From Raphanus sativus (lineage: Eukaryota; Streptophyta; Magnoliopsida; Brassicales; Brassicaceae): a stretch of DNA of 64,000 nucleotides. The stretch spans positions 19,491,792-19,555,791 of the forward strand of contig NC_079511.1 in the NCBI RefSeq assembly GCF_000801105.2. The letters run 5' to 3'. Positions 21,452 through 33,984 of the stretch are shown one piece after another. Each line of letters opens with the position of its first letter. Within the stretch, counting starts at the first letter, position 1. The position numbers and the translations under genes are program-made. Under the pieces are notes generated by a model, which made no database searches, was not told the origin of the DNA, and was given only the letters and a program-made list of their open reading frames with translations.

Positions 21452-23127
21452 CCCTGCGATTAGTGCTTCATATTCAGCTTCGTTGTTTGAGGCGCTGAAT
21501 CCGAGCCTATATGACTGCTCAATGGTTTCTCCTGCTGAAGAAGTTAGCCTTAGACCGACACCGGAGCCTTGTTTTGACGAGGCTCCGTCGACATACAGGC
21601 TTCACTTCGGAGATTCTATTTCGGAGTCTAATTGCTCGGATGCTAGTTCAATGATAAAGTCGGCAAGGACCTGAGCTTTGCTGCTGCTCGAGGTCTATAC
21701 ACAATATCATATTCAATGAGCTCTATGGCCCATTTGGTCAATTGCCCTGACTGGCTAGGGCTATGCAATATCATTCGTAATGGTTGTGAGGTCATTACGA
21801 CGATTGAGTGCGATTGGAAGTAAGGTCGCAATTTTCTGGCAGCTGTTACAACTGCCAGAGCTAATTTTTCCATTGCAGGGTACCTTGTTTCGGCGTCTAT
21901 CAAACTCTTACTGGTGTAATAGACAGGTCTTTGTTCGTTTTGTTCCTCTCGTACCAGCACGCCGCTAACTGCAGCAGTCGATACAGCGAGGTACAGGTAC
22001 AATGGCTCTCCTACTACAGGTTTGGATAGGATCGGAGGTTCAGAGAGGTAAGCTTTCAATTGCTTGAAGGCTTCCTCGCATTTCTCGTCCCATAAGAACT
22101 TCTTATTATTTCTTAGAAGCTTGTAGAATGGGAGGCACTTATCGGTGGACTTGGATATGAATCGATTTAATGCCGCAATTCGTCCAGTCAATCTCTGTAC
22201 CTCTCTGGTTGTCTTCGGTGACGGCATTTCTAGGAAGGTTGCTATCTGCTGCGGGTTGGCTTCAATGCCTCTTTCGGTTACGAGATAGCCTAGGAACTCG
22301 CCTGAGGGTACCCCGAAAGTACATTTAGTGGGATTGAGCTTCATATCGTACTTGTTAAGGATATCGAAGCATTCCCTTAAGTGGGAGATATGGTCTTCTC
22401 AAGCTGAGGATTTGACTAGCATATCGTCAATATAGACCTCCATGGTTTTTCCAAATTGCCCAGCAAACATCTTATTTACTAGCCTCTGATAGGTAGCTCC
22501 TGCGTTTTTTAATCCGAATGGCATAACCTTATAACAATAGGTTCCTCGTTCGGTTATGAATGCAGTTTTCTCCTGGTCCTCAGGATCCATCATGATTTGG
22601 TTGTATCCTGAGAAGGCATCCATGAAGGATAGGAGTCGATGGCCAGCTGTTGCTTCAACCAGGCGGTCGATGTGAGGTAACGGGAAGCTGTCTTTAGGAC
22701 AAGCTTTGTTCAGGTCTGTGAAGTCTACACAGATTCTCCATTTCCCGTTTTTCTTCTTTACCACTACTGGGTTAGCTAACCAATCGGGGTAGTGTACCTC
22801 TTGAATGGACCCAGCTTTCGTAAGTCGGTCAACTTCGTCGTTAACAGCTTGAGCCTTTTCGAGGTCTAGCTTTCGACGCTTTTGTTTGATCGGTTTGAAA
22901 GTAGGGTCTACTTTTAGCTTATGGGTGGTGACGTTCGGATCTATGCCTTTCATGTCGCTGGTGGACCATGCAAAGGTTTTGACATTGCTTTTCAAGAAAT
23001 CAATGAGCTCCTTTTTTGTCTCGGGAGGTAGCTCGGATCCGATGCTCACCTGTCTTTCAGGATCTGAGTCGTCGATGCAAACTTTTTCGGTGAGGTTCTT
23101 GGGGGGACCTCGAATATTTTGTTGCAT
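21452..23127 (-). pseudogene. Reverse transcriptase and first RNase H of pol, copy B
   Basis: The 242-codon frame from 23127 carries the RT fingers and palm, including FMDAFSGYNQI and the intact active site VYIDD (22419-22430). A stop replaces the next residues at about 22399: the text CTCAAGCTGAG differs from CTCCAGCTGAG in copy A. The frame from 22344 continues with RT thumb, connection and Ty3-type RNase H up to AAAKLRSLP, where a 1-nt loss near 21678 shifts it. The catalytic site is preserved here but lost in copy A. Confidence 0.9.
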
Positions 23128-23154
23128 TTCGCGACCCTCCTGGATCTGTAATTG

Positions 23155-23802
23155 CTATTGGGGGGACTTTTTGAGGATTTCAATTACTCCCAAATTGCAG
23201 ATCCTGGATATCTTCTGGCTACCGTGTACGGTAGCAATCCCTTCGGGTGTTGGGAATTTTACGCATTGATGATACGTCGAGGCTACTGCCTTCATTTTGT
23301 GAATCCAGGGTCTTCCCAGGATCACATGGAACGGGGAAGGTCTGTCGATGACTACTAAGTTGGTCATTTTCATTATTCCGCCAGCTATGACTGGGAGCTT
23401 GATAGTCCCCAATAAGGTAGCTGTTTCTCCGGAGAAGCCTACGAGGTTAGCTTTTTGGCCAATAATTTAGTAGTCGTCTATTTCCATCCCTTTTAGGGTG
23501 TTGTAGAAAATAAGGTTGACAGAGCTTCCTGTGTCTATCATGAGTTTAGGGACCTCGTATCCTGCGATGTTCAGGGTGACAATCAACGCATCATCGTGAG
23601 GTTTGTCGAGGTTTGAGGTCTCGCTTTCCCAGAAAGAAATCTTAGTATTGGACTCGGGGTTAGAAGGCTTAGGTCCAGTGTTAGACACAACCTTCCGTAC
23701 GTGATTTTTAATGGAATTGACGGAGTCTTGACATATGTCTGATCCTCCAAGGATACAGTCCACCCTCGAGTCGGGGCTCGATTGAGGGGACGGTTTGCTC
23801 AA
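23155..23802 (-). pseudogene. Aspartic protease region, copy B, with a nonsense codon
   Basis: LMIDTGSSVNLIFY provides the D-T-G active site. The frame stops at 23467-23469, where GAA (Glu) in copy A is TAA. Beyond it the same protein continues (MGTIKLPVIAGGIMKM, HVILGRPWIHKM). So copy B cannot make a complete protease without readthrough. Confidence 0.85.
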
Positions 23803-23981
23803 GAGAGCTTCGACTTATAAACTTTTTCCTTGGGGGAATTTCCCAAGAATCATGTCGACTCTTTTCTTGGGATCTGGAGGTGGCGAATCGGTCTCCCTCT
23901 CCGGTGACCTCTCGCGCTTTGGGGAGGTGTCTCTGGAACCTCTTTTCTGATAAGGTGGTGGCTTTTTAAGGTCCACGTCCT

Positions 23982-25887
23982 TTATTTCTCCAGCTGCGAA
24001 TTTAGCTGCCAGTTGTCATTGGAGGTCCCAACATTCCTCAGTTGAGTGCCCTTCTCGATCATGATAAGAGCAATGTTTGTTTTTATCAAAGCCTTTTGAC
24101 CAGGAAGTTTTGTTCGCTGCGGCGACAAGTTTCTCTTCCTTGTCTTCCTCGATTGCGTAGGAATATTCTCCCTGAGTTCGGTTGTTTCGGGGGTTCCCCC
24201 TTTTGTGAGGTCCCTTTGCCTCAGAGGATTCACCTTTTGAGTGATTCTGAGGCTTCTTGTGGAGTTTATCCAATGCGGCTGTCTCCTCCTCCAAAGTAAT
24301 GTATCTGGTGGCTTTATGAATATCATCATCGATAGTTGGAGGAGTATTGAGTGTTAGCTCTGACCAGAATTTCGATTTATAGAACAGACCTCTCTTAAGA
24401 GCCTCGATGGCGACTAGGTCGTTAGGATTCGAGAACTTAGTTCTTATTGCCCTGAATTTCTCGATGTAGACTCGTAGTGAGTCCCCCATTCCTTGTCTGA
24501 CCTTCCAAAGGTCGGCTTCAGAGGCTTGTTTCAGGATATGGGTCGAGTACTGCTTCATGAAGGCATTAGTTAACTGATCGAAACTATCTATCGAGGCTGG
24601 TTCGAGACCAGAGAACCACTCAAGGGCTGTTCCGACCAAGTTTTCGGCGAATGTCCTGCAGTAACCTGCTTCGCATTCTTCCTGTGTAAAATGGGCTTTA
24701 ATGATTGCCAGTCGGAAAGCTCTCAAATAGGCCTTTGGGTCAGAGGTCCCATCATACTCGGGAATTCTGATTTTTTGGGAATCTCTTATGTAGGAGCTGG
24801 CAATTCTGTCAGTGAATGGAGTTCCACGGGTTTCTTCGATCAAACTATCGATTTCGGGAGCTGAGCTCGTAGCTTTATGGACTTGAGCACCCAATTTTTG
24901 GAGAGCTGCATGAGTTCGTTCCATATATCTACGGATAGCTTCAGGTCCTTCCATGGGTAGGACATTTGGGTCGTTATTAGGTACCCGATGGGCAGGTTCC
25001 TGACGGAATCGTGTGGGCTCATCCTCCCATGCAGTTGGTGGGCTAAATCGCTCACCAGCTCTTGGGTTATCGGAATCTATCTGTTGATACCCGTCCCCAT
25101 TTGGGGTTGAGCCTCTGGTTTGATAAACCGGAGCTGCTGTTCTGCCTCCGGATGGGAAGGATACTCCTGCCCCGGACCTAAAATCAGTCGGCAGAGGAGG
25201 TAGGCGAGAGCTCCGATCAGCGACCTGACCGGGTGCGGAACTGGTTGTTGCCACGGTTCTTCCCATAGCACTGGTGATAGGCGGGTTAAACACGGGAGCT
25301 GTCCCAGTATGAGGTGTCTGGAAAGCCGATCCCTATCCTTCGGGAGCAGTGCTATCAGGAGAAAAGTCTAAACGTCCCCGGGGGAATGAGGGATCAGTCA
25401 ATTGATCTCGGAAAGTGACCCCCGGAGTTTGACGTCGAGGTGGTTGGGTTGTTGTGTCTAGAGATCTTGTTATCTCTTCGAATCGTTGCTGTCGAACAGC
25501 TAGCTGATGCATCGTACGCTCACTTTCCTGAGCTTTGTCTACTAGTTGCATCATCATCTGACGAATCTCAGAAAGCTGAGCCTCCGTTTGATTCGGAGCG
25601 GCTTGCTGCTGAGGATTCTCGGTGATTGGAAGCCCGGGGGCGGTTCCACTTGACGATCTTTGGTTAGTAGCTCCGGTTGTAGTCTGGCTCGTTCGAACGC
25701 CAGCCGGAGGCTGTTGCCCAGATCGGTGGTCGCCACGTCGAGGCTCTGTGGTTACGAGACTAGAGCCTCCATCGTTTGGCGAGCCATCGCTCTGGATCGG
25801 GAGGTTAAGGTCAGACGGATTTGTTGTCTGATCGGTAGGATTCATTCTCAAGTTAGAGTAAGGGATTCGATTGTTTCTTCCCCACAT
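23982..25887 (-). pseudogene. Gag, copy B
   Basis: A likely start Met at 25887 overlaps the PBS region (MWGRNNRIPYSNLRM). The N-terminal part is Gln/Ser/Pro-rich and ends at an in-frame TAG at 25333-25335. The same frame then continues to 24016 with a capsid-like region (IRIPEYDGTSDPKAYLRAF, AENLVGTALEWFSGLEPASI) and a zinc knuckle (CSYHDREGHSTEEC). A frame change near 24016 precedes protease. Known role: capsid protein that packages element RNA. One nonsense codon and one frameshift separate this from a full-length gag. Confidence 0.85.
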
Positions 25888-25896
25888 ACGGCGCCA
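25882..25896 (-). other. Primer-binding site of the Tat element
   Basis: Two bases inside LTR 3, on the minus strand: TGGCGCCGTATGTGG. The first nine bases equal the complement of the 3' end of plant tRNA-Asp as used by Athila and Tat elements (compare 30004-30021). The rest does not match, so the tRNA assignment is tentative. Confidence 0.55.
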
Positions 25897-25898
25897 AT

Positions 25899-26440
25899 TG
25901 TGAGGGATTAAACTCACCTCCTGATTTTAGACCAGGTTATAGTTAGGAAAGGATTAGGGAAAGATAAACGTGGGCTGAATCCCGTAAGAACTTGTAGAAT
26001 GAATGATGATTTTATTGATGATTTTGGTAAAAGAATGGCTACAAAAGATGTTTCTCTTGATGATTACAAAGATAATCGAAAATGCTTTAGAGTTGATATC
26101 AATAATCGTGAAAAATGGATAAAGGTTTTTTTTTTCTTTCTTGACTTGCTTTCTCTTTAAATAGCCTCAGGTCCCGCTTGATCGTCACCAACTGATTCCC
26201 GAGATCTTCTCCGTTTATTGAGGAATCCGCAACAGCTTCCCTTTGACCGGGTCCTGCGCTCCTTCTGTTGCGATGTGAGCTTCCTCTTCATCGTGACCTC
26301 TTCGAAGATTGCCCTTAGCTTCCAGCCTCCGGCTCCGTAATGAACCTTAGCTCAGGTCTCTGATACGCGTTGGGCTTTGTCTCGGCCCAATACTTGCTTT
26401 GGTTCTATTGTCAGCTAGCGGGCCATATTTGGGCCCAACA
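25899..26440 (-). repeat. LTR 3 (outer right, 5' LTR in element sense)
   Basis: Length 542 bp, TG...CA ends, almost identical to LTR 1. It is followed directly by the ATGAC duplication. Confidence 0.93.
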
Positions 26441-26445
26441 ATGAC
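26441..26445. repeat. Right target-site duplication ATGAC of the tandem Tat element
   Basis: Identical to 4668-4672. On the minus strand it is the last part of the RNase H coding text of element X (KDPSMV). Confidence 0.9.
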
Positions 26446-28233
26446 CATGCTCGGATCTTTTACATGATAATCTCCTTGTACCTGGCTTATGATTAACTGT
26501 GAGTTGCTGAAGACCTTGATGTCTTCTACTCCCATCTGTTTGGCGAGTGTCAGCCCTGCTATTAGAGCTTCGTACTCAGCCTCATTGTTCGTCGCTTTGA
26601 AGTTGCACCGTACGGCCCTTGAGGCTGATTCTCCCGTAGGGGAAGTTAGGACTAGTCCCACGCCTGCGCCCCTTACGTTGCTGGACCCGTCTACGTATAG
26701 CGTCCATTTCCCTTTTTCCCCTTCACTATCGCGAAGTTTTACTTTTTGTTCCAGGGCTGGAATTATGGCAGGAGAGAATTCGGCTACGAAATCTGCTAGG
26801 ATTTGTGACTTGATGGCCGTTGCAGGTCGGAAGATCACATCATAATCTCCTAGCTCTATGGCCCATTTTGCAAGTCGTCCAGACACTTTTGGCTTGTGAA
26901 GGACCGCATTGATGGGGAAAGAGGTGACCACTATGATCTGATGAGCTTGGAAGTAGGGGCGTAGCTTTCGGGCCGCGTTAACTAGTGCGAGGGCTAGCTT
27001 CTCAAGGTGACTATAGCGGGTCTCCGCGTCTAGCAGCGATTTGCTTACGTAGTAAATAGGGTGCTGTTTCTTTCCTTCTTTCCTTACAAGGACCGCACTG
27101 ACCGCATGCTCTGATACTGCCAAATAGAGCAATATGACTTCCCCTTCCAAGGGTTTCGAGAGGAGAGGTGGAGTAGTGAGATAGGCCTTGAGATCAGATA
27201 GGGCTTGCTCATATATGTCGGTATATTGGAAATCTTTGGAGTTCTTCAAGGTCTCGAAGAAAGCATGCGACTTGTCAGATAGCCTGGATATGAACCTACT
27301 CAGGGCGGCCATCCTTCCTGTCAATCTCTGAACCTCCTTGACATTAAGAAGGGAAGGTATCACCTGGATTTCTCTTACTTTCTCTGGGTTTGCTTCAATG
27401 CCCTTTTGGGTGACTATATATCCCAGGAACTTCCCAGAACTTATTCCGAATGAGCACTTTGAAGGGTTTAGTTTCATATTGTACCTCCTGAGGGTGGTGA
27501 ATGCCTGTTGAAGGTGTGGGATATGATCCTCGGCGTCCAGGGATTTTACCAGCATATCATCAATATAAACCTCCATGGTCTGCCCTATCTGGTTGGAGAA
27601 CATCATGTTGACAAGCCTTTGATAGGTCGAACCGGCATTCTTCAATCCGAAAGGCATGACCTTGAAGCAGTAGATGGTCCGGGAGGTCATAAATGAGGTC
27701 TTTTCTTGATCCTCGGGCTGCATTACGATTTGGTTATATCCGGAGAATGTATCCATGAAACTCATTAGTTAGTGACCAGCAGTTCCCTCGACTAGCTTGT
27801 CGATGTGAGGCAAGGGGAAAGGCTCTTTAGGACAGGATTTGTTAAGGTCCATGAAGTCGATACAGACTCTCCACTTCCCATTCTTCTTCTTCACGACCAC
27901 CACATTAGCTAGCCATTCCGGGTATTGTACCTCTCGTATGAATCTGGCATCAAGTAGATTCTTGACCTCTTCGTTGATAATTTTGTCCCTTTCAAGGGCG
28001 AACTTCCTCCTCTTCTGTCTGATAGGAGGATGCATTGGATCCACTTGAAGTTGATGCATGATGATGTCGGGATCAATTCCAGGCATGTCCTCATGGGACC
28101 AAGCAAAGCAGTCGGAGTTGGATTTCAAAAAATCGACCAACCTCCTTCTTAGCCTTTCTGGGAGCTTGGAGCCTATCTTCAAGTTTCGACTCAGGTTTCC
28201 TTCTACGAGTGGAACCTCATCCATCTCCTCCAC
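26441..28233 (-). pseudogene. Element X: reverse transcriptase and RNase H domains
   Basis: RT runs from 28233 with KKKNGKWRVCIDFMDLNKSC, then an in-frame TAA at 27769-27771 just before LMSFMDTFSGYNQI. The active site VYIDDMLVKS is intact. A Ty3-type RNase H follows, then the second RNase H (TLYVDGSSNVRGAG, NNEAEYEALIAG, FSNSQLI; the usual Asp is Asn in the last motif). The frame stops against the inserted LTR at 26440 and resumes at 4667. Protein similarity to the inserted Tat element is clear but distant, so X is a different family of the same lineage. Non-functional because of the nonsense codon and insertions. Confidence 0.9.
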
Positions 28234-28800
28234 TTCCGGCTCTTCAGTATGCGGGGCCGGAAGCTTCCTCTGTAATTTCTATAAGACCTGGGTCTTTCCC
28301 TTTAGGGTAGTCTGGTAGCAAGACCTGGCATTTTCCTGATCTCCCTTGACCGCCTTAATGCCCCAGGGAGTTGGAAACTTAACCAGTTGATGCAGAGTCG
28401 AAGGTACGGCCCCCATGTCGTGGATCCAAGACCTTCCTAGTATCACATTATACGATGAAGGGCAGTCAACGATTAGGAACTTCGTGGCCTGGTTTATCCC
28501 CTCGGCATATAATGGGAGAAGGACCTTAGTTTCCAGCCCTATATCGGCGTAGGCTGAGTGGAAGATAATGTTACTGGAGCTCCCATTGTCTACCAGTATT
28601 CGCTTGACCAAGCAGTTCGCTATGGTAAGTGAAATAACAAGGGCGTCGTGGTGAGGAGCTAGGACCCTCTCCTGCTCCCTTGCAGTGAAGCTGATCTCAT
28701 ATGTTCCTAGGAGTAAGCGCTTAGGACCCTCGGCCTCTTGGCCGTTTCTGGCGTTGCGAGTACTTCTCTTGGCAGCAGCACTGCTGATTCTGCTTACTTC
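28234..28800 (-). pseudogene. Element X: protease region, cut by the Athila-like insertion
   Basis: The frame 28611-28279 contains [16 protein letters not shown], the retropepsin active-site loop with D-N-G in place of the commoner D-T/S-G, and [13 protein letters not shown]. Upstream text to 28800 ([16 protein letters not shown]) is in the same frame and then meets the LTR of the Athila-like element. The gag end that belongs before it is at 40207 and beyond. The short region between 28279 and 28233 has lost frame. Confidence 0.8.
28796..28800. repeat. Left target-site duplication ACTTC of the Athila-like element
   Basis: ACTTC precedes the LTR start at 28801 and is repeated at 40202-40206 after the other LTR. 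Confidence 0.9.
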
Positions 28801-29999
28801 TGATATACCATGGATTTTACCCGTTTTTAACCATGGTATACTAGTATTTTATTATATATTTAATCTGTTTTCTAGTCTGTTAGTTTGTTTTCAGGTTCAG
28901 GAGCATTTTGTGAGAAAGTGATGTTTTTGGAGCATTTTGGAGTGCAAGAGATGATACACCCGAGTTGACCATTCAAGACCAAGTCAGAAGTCAACATTGC
29001 GATTATAATCGATCGATACTCATCCTGAGTTGTCGATCGATGTAGCTGAGAAGATTCGCGTACTAGAAGATTATAATCGATCGATACACATCCTGTGTTG
29101 TCGATCGATATCGAGGACGAAATGGTTTAGCCGACTACTTCACCAAGACTTCACCAAATTACGAGATTGCCCCTGACGAGTTTTTAACCTAATGGAAATG
29201 CTTAAATATTCCTGCTAAGTGTCTTTTGACGGCAACCTTCAAGAGAAGCAAGCTTTGAACAACTCAGAGAAAAGCAGAGAGTGTGAGAGAGAGACTAGAG
29301 TTTTATTTTGTTTTGAGAGATTGGAGAGATTTCTCATCTCCTTTTGTATTTATACTTATTTCTATCTATGCAATTCTTTCATCTATCCATTGTCATGAAT
29401 TGCTTAGCTATGTCTGAGTAGTCTACTTGTTAGATCTAGGGTTTAAATAGGTTTGTGGGATTAGCCCCAAACTATAATTGCTAAGTTGTGGTACTCATCA
29501 AATGGATTGCACCCTATGCTTGCTCTAGATTAGCTAACTAGAACATAGATCACTAGGATCTTTGATTATCTTGAATTATCCATTTGAACTAGCTTGTCTC
29601 CCATTGAGAAGAGCGACAGCTCCTCCTTGAGACCTAGTGTTCATTATCGGCTCGCGCCTAGGCATATCTAGAAGCCGTCGATCGATATCCCGACAGGTGA
29701 ATCGATTGCCGAGCGAAAGGTGTATCGATCGATATCTCAAAAGGATGTCGATCGACTCTTTTTCTGTGTCAACATACTGACGACAGTTGAGGCCAGAGAT
29801 CTAGATTATTTAACCAGTGATACATCACTAGAGTTAAGCGGCTGAGATCTATAGTATCATGCAAGCAACATGTTAAAGCATTTATAGAAATTATAATCTC
29901 CATTCCTGAATAGAAGCCCTATGTCTAGCACTCTTTATCACTGCAGCTGTACCTCTTATTCGAAAGAGTAAGCTCTACTGGGTAATTTGAGCACTATCA
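28801..29999 (+). repeat. 5' LTR of the Athila-like element
   Basis: 1199 bp, from TGATATACCATGGATTTTAC to GAGCACTATCA. It carries seven exact copies of the palindrome TCGATCGA. Compared with the 3' LTR it lacks about 150 bp after TCTTTATCAC. Confidence 0.9.
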
Positions 30000-30003
30000 A
30001 ATT

Positions 30004-30021
30004 TGGCGCCGTTGCCAGGGA
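30004..30021 (+). other. Primer-binding site (tRNA-Asp type)
   Basis: TGGCGCCGTTGCCAGGGA, four bases after the LTR. The first 14 bases are the complement expected for the 3' end of plant tRNA-Asp, the usual primer of Athila-type elements. Confidence 0.85.
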
Positions 30022-32810
30022 GCTTTGATCGCCATTAGATTTAATCTTATTAATCTTAGGTTTTTCTTTTTACCCCCTTTCTGATTAAAATTTTTTCTTC
30101 TCTTTTCAGGTACATGCCCAGCAGTACCAGAAGAAACATGGGAAATCAACTATTATTCTCAGAAGATCCTGCACACTTGGAACGCTCAATCCGCATTACT
30201 GTCGACTGATACTCATGTTCAACCGTTGACCGACACTCAGACAGCACCGTCGACCAATTCCGTTCGCCGATCCACATCGTTCGATAATACTAACCGTACA
30301 TCGATCGACACTACTCCGCGAAGCATGGTCGCGATTGTTATCCTCACGCAGAGCGAGAATGGAAACCTGTATGACCAAGATGGTCATCTGCGTAATGCAA
30401 CAGGTCAGAAGCTAGATGCACAGGGAAACATAATCCCTGAGCCTGAAGCTGAGGCTACAGGAGAAGCTCAAACACGATCGTTGGCAGACTACAATCATCC
30501 AGACGAGTACTACACCAACATATCAGCTATTCGACTTCCAGAGATTCAGAAGCCGAACTTCGAGCTTAAGCCTCAGTATTACTCTCACGTGTCTCAGATA
30601 CCTTATTCTATGCTATCACACGAGCATCCTATGGACCATCTGGAGAGGTTCGAGGATCTTATCGCTGCTATTCGTATAGATGGATTCTCTGAGGACTACC
30701 TACTCTGCAAGCTCTTCAAATACTCACTGATTGGAGAAGCTTCGCACTGGCTCATGCATCTACCTACAGGATCACTGACATCCTGGGCCGACATCAAAAA
30801 CGCCTTCCTGCGTAATTTCTTTGATGAGGCACGCACTGAAGACTTAAGGAGCAAAATAGCTACTTTCGCGCAAAAGCCTAGTGAGACTTTTAAAGACGCG
30901 TGGATCAGATTTAAGTTCTCTATCCACACCATGGATTCAATGAAGTGCAGTTGCTAAGCACTTTCTACAAAGGTATCGCCTTGAGGTATCAGATGCCTCT
31001 TGATACTGCTAGTGAGGGGAACTTCGACACTAGGAATCCAATAGAGGCTGTGAGACTTATTGAGAACCTAGCCAACAACAGCAGCACCAAGAACACTGAC
31101 TCTGACAAGAAGAAATCGGTTGCAGCCATCTGGGAAGACCAGATGAATGAAGTCAGAGCCAAGATAGATGCTTTACATGCATTTCTGGGGCAGCCAGTCT
31201 GCTCAGCTGAAGAAGGAGAGGCTAGAGAAGATGATACAGAGGAAGATGTGAACTACATTGGAAGTACTGGATTTCAGAGATATGGAAACTAGAGTGGAAA
31301 CATAAACTTTTTTGGCAGTGGTCAGAAGAGTAACTACAAGCAGAGTTCACAGTATCAAAAACCCTTCACCAACACAAGGAACTACGGCAACTCAGCTTAC
31401 CAAAACCCACCACCACCCATCCAGGAGAGTAAGTTTGATGCCATGATTGATAGAGTTCTAGAAGGTCAGCAGAAGCTTACAGTAGACTTCAATGGGAAGA
31501 TTGACTCTGTCTTCAACAATCTGACCACAAGGATAGACACCATTTGCACTCAAGTTAAGAAACTTGAGACACAGATTGTCCAGACTGAAGACTCTATCAG
31601 GAGAATTGGAACTTCTAAGGAAGTAGGGGAAGGAAATAGGAAACACCACGTGAATGCCATTATAGATGATGATTTCTGGCAAGTGGTGAAACAGGAGAAG
31701 CTACAAGAAGGAGACTTTGAAGTAGAAAGTTCACTAAGTTTCGGTGGATCACAATGGTGTCGATCGACACCAACTAGTCCATATCGAATGACATCAATGA
31801 TGTCATTTCCGGATACGACTGCAGATTGCAACGCGGTTAGGATATTGACACATGCTGAATTCACGGCTTCTCATCCATACCCACCCACCCACACCTACGA
31901 AGATATCGACCGACGAGACGAGCTACTCATCGATCGACACAAAGATGAGAAACGTATCGATCAACCCTTTTCTCCACCTATCGATCGACACGCACCTCTC
32001 ACATACCGAGTGCAACTACCATCGATAGACAGCAACCGAATCAATGCACTCAGACCCACGGCGAAACCACAAGTTAACCCTACAGAGATTACTGGTAACC
32101 TTTCAGACACTAGACCTACATCAGAGGGAACTGAAGGAAGAAGGTTAAGGAGTAGGAAGGAGAAGATTCCTAAGAACCTTAATAGGGAAGCTAATGAAAA
32201 GGAGATTGATGGCTTCACTAAAAGAGTTATCAGAATCCCACCAGAGAAACCTTTTGAGGAGGTTTACTTCACAAGCAGATTGTGGATGTTCTTTAGAGAA
32301 ACAAGGGAGACTGAAAATGACATTAGAAGAAGTTTTGACAATGTCAGAGAAGATATGAGGAAAATGATTACTTTGAAGAAGAAGAGTGATCCTGGGAAGT
32401 TTGCTATACCCTGTGTAGTACAAGGGATTGAATTTCCTCATGCACTATGTGACACTGGTTCATCAGTCAGCATCTTACCAAAGGTCATGGCAGACCATCT
32501 GGGCCTGCAAGTAGAGCCTTCACCAGAGATTTTTAAATTTGTGGATTACAGCAGAAAAACTCTGGAGACTTGATCAGAGACCTGGAAGTACATATTGGTA
32601 ATGCTATCGTCCCTGTGGATTTTCATGTCTTAGACATCAAGCTAAATTGGAACTCTTTCCTTTTACTTGGAAGAGCATTTATGGCTACAGTAGGAGCCAT
32701 ATGTCACATGAACACCAACAGGATGTTCTTGACTCTAATAGATCCAGACGTCCACTACGACCCTGTCAAGCTTGGGAAACCACCAGCCAAATCAGTGGTA
32801 AAGGAAGATG

Positions 32811-32815
32811 ATACT
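32811..32815. repeat. Left target-site duplication ATACT of the solo LTR
   Basis: ATACT precedes TGTAGGAACC at 32816 and is repeated at 34826-34830 directly after CCCCAACA. Confidence 0.92.
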
Positions 32816-33984
32816 TGTAGGAACCGAAATTCGCACCGTCAATATTTCGTATATTTTAGGAAAGTAGGAAAACCCTAATTTCCCAGAAGGTCCCGGATTT
32901 CTGAGAAACCACACGTCAAGCAATCAGAACACGATAACAACGGAAAAATAAAATATAAATCGAAAAAGAGAGCAAGAAAGGTTTTATTCCGAATCTGCGT
33001 ATAAGCGTGACAACAACAGGACAACGTGCTTCGGCTACGAGAGCTGTCGGCGAGATCCTAGTTCTAATACCCGAAGGTGGCTAAACCTAATTGAGTCGCA
33101 ACTCGAAAACAAAAACGGAAAGTTGACTAAAATGCTCTAAGTGCTAGTTTGCTCTGGAAAAAGTGATACCTCTATTCCTCTCGCCTTGAACTCCTTATAT
33201 ACTCCCTCCAAGGTCGGTTTACGCTTCCCCCTTTTGCCCTTAAGCCGTTATAGTCGAAAAATGGGAATATTTCATTTTTCGATCTTCATGATTATCTGCG
33301 GAAAGTTTCCATTTTTCCGCGGAAACTGATGCTTATCCTCCAAGCATAAACCGTCATAAGGTTAATGAGTTTTTAAGAAATCGTAAGTGGGCCTCGACTC
33401 AAGTTTAGGACCCCTTTGGGCCGTATTTTTGATTTGAGACGTTTTTACGATTTCTCCGATAAGGTTAAATTTCCGCGGTTTTATCGTAAACCAAACGGAT
33501 GATTCCATTTGATCGAGAGATCAAGAAACAGATAGTCGTAAGTCGCGGAGAATGGCTATACGGATAGTCGAGAATGCATAGTTTTACATCGTATCGTCGT
33601 TTCGGAAGACTTTGGACGTTTCGGAGAATGATCGATGCACGAACGCTCGATCGCTTTAGCGACCGAACTTTGTCCGCAGCTCGGTCGCTATAGCGACCGA
33701 GATCTATTCGCAGCTCGGTCGCTATATCGTCGTTTCGGGAGAATGATCGATGCACGAGCCTTGCTCGTGGCTCGCAGCTCGGTCCCTATAGCGACCGAGC
33801 AAGGTTTCGTGATCCGTTCGCTATAGCAATCGAGCTCTCGTTCGTGACGCGATTGCCATCGCGATCGGGTTTATGCTGTGGTCTGAGGTCCATTTTCCAA
33901 GTGTTTGAACCTATCGCAAAGCTATGATTTTCTTAGGTTGCTTGTTTGCGGAGGTTTGGTCCTTTGATAACAAAGTTCCGTTTG

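Larger units (their letters stand above)
4673..26440 (-). mobile_element. Tat-lineage Ty3/gypsy retrotransposon in tandem form (LTR-internal-LTR-internal-LTR)
   Basis: Three near-identical LTRs (4673-5213, the partial 15018-15493, 25899-26440) separate two near-identical internal regions, copy A on the left and copy B on the right. Only the outer ends carry a target duplication (ATGAC). Element sense is the minus strand: PBS beside the right LTR, then gag, protease, RT, two RNase H domains, integrase, a repeat-rich region, an opposite-strand spliced gene, a purine-rich tract and the left LTR. Two RNase H domains and an opposite-strand extra gene fit the Tat lineage. The 100-N gap at 14918-15017 removes the start of gag in copy A, its PBS and the first part of the middle LTR, so the tandem depends on the scaffold join being right. 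Confidence 0.85.
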
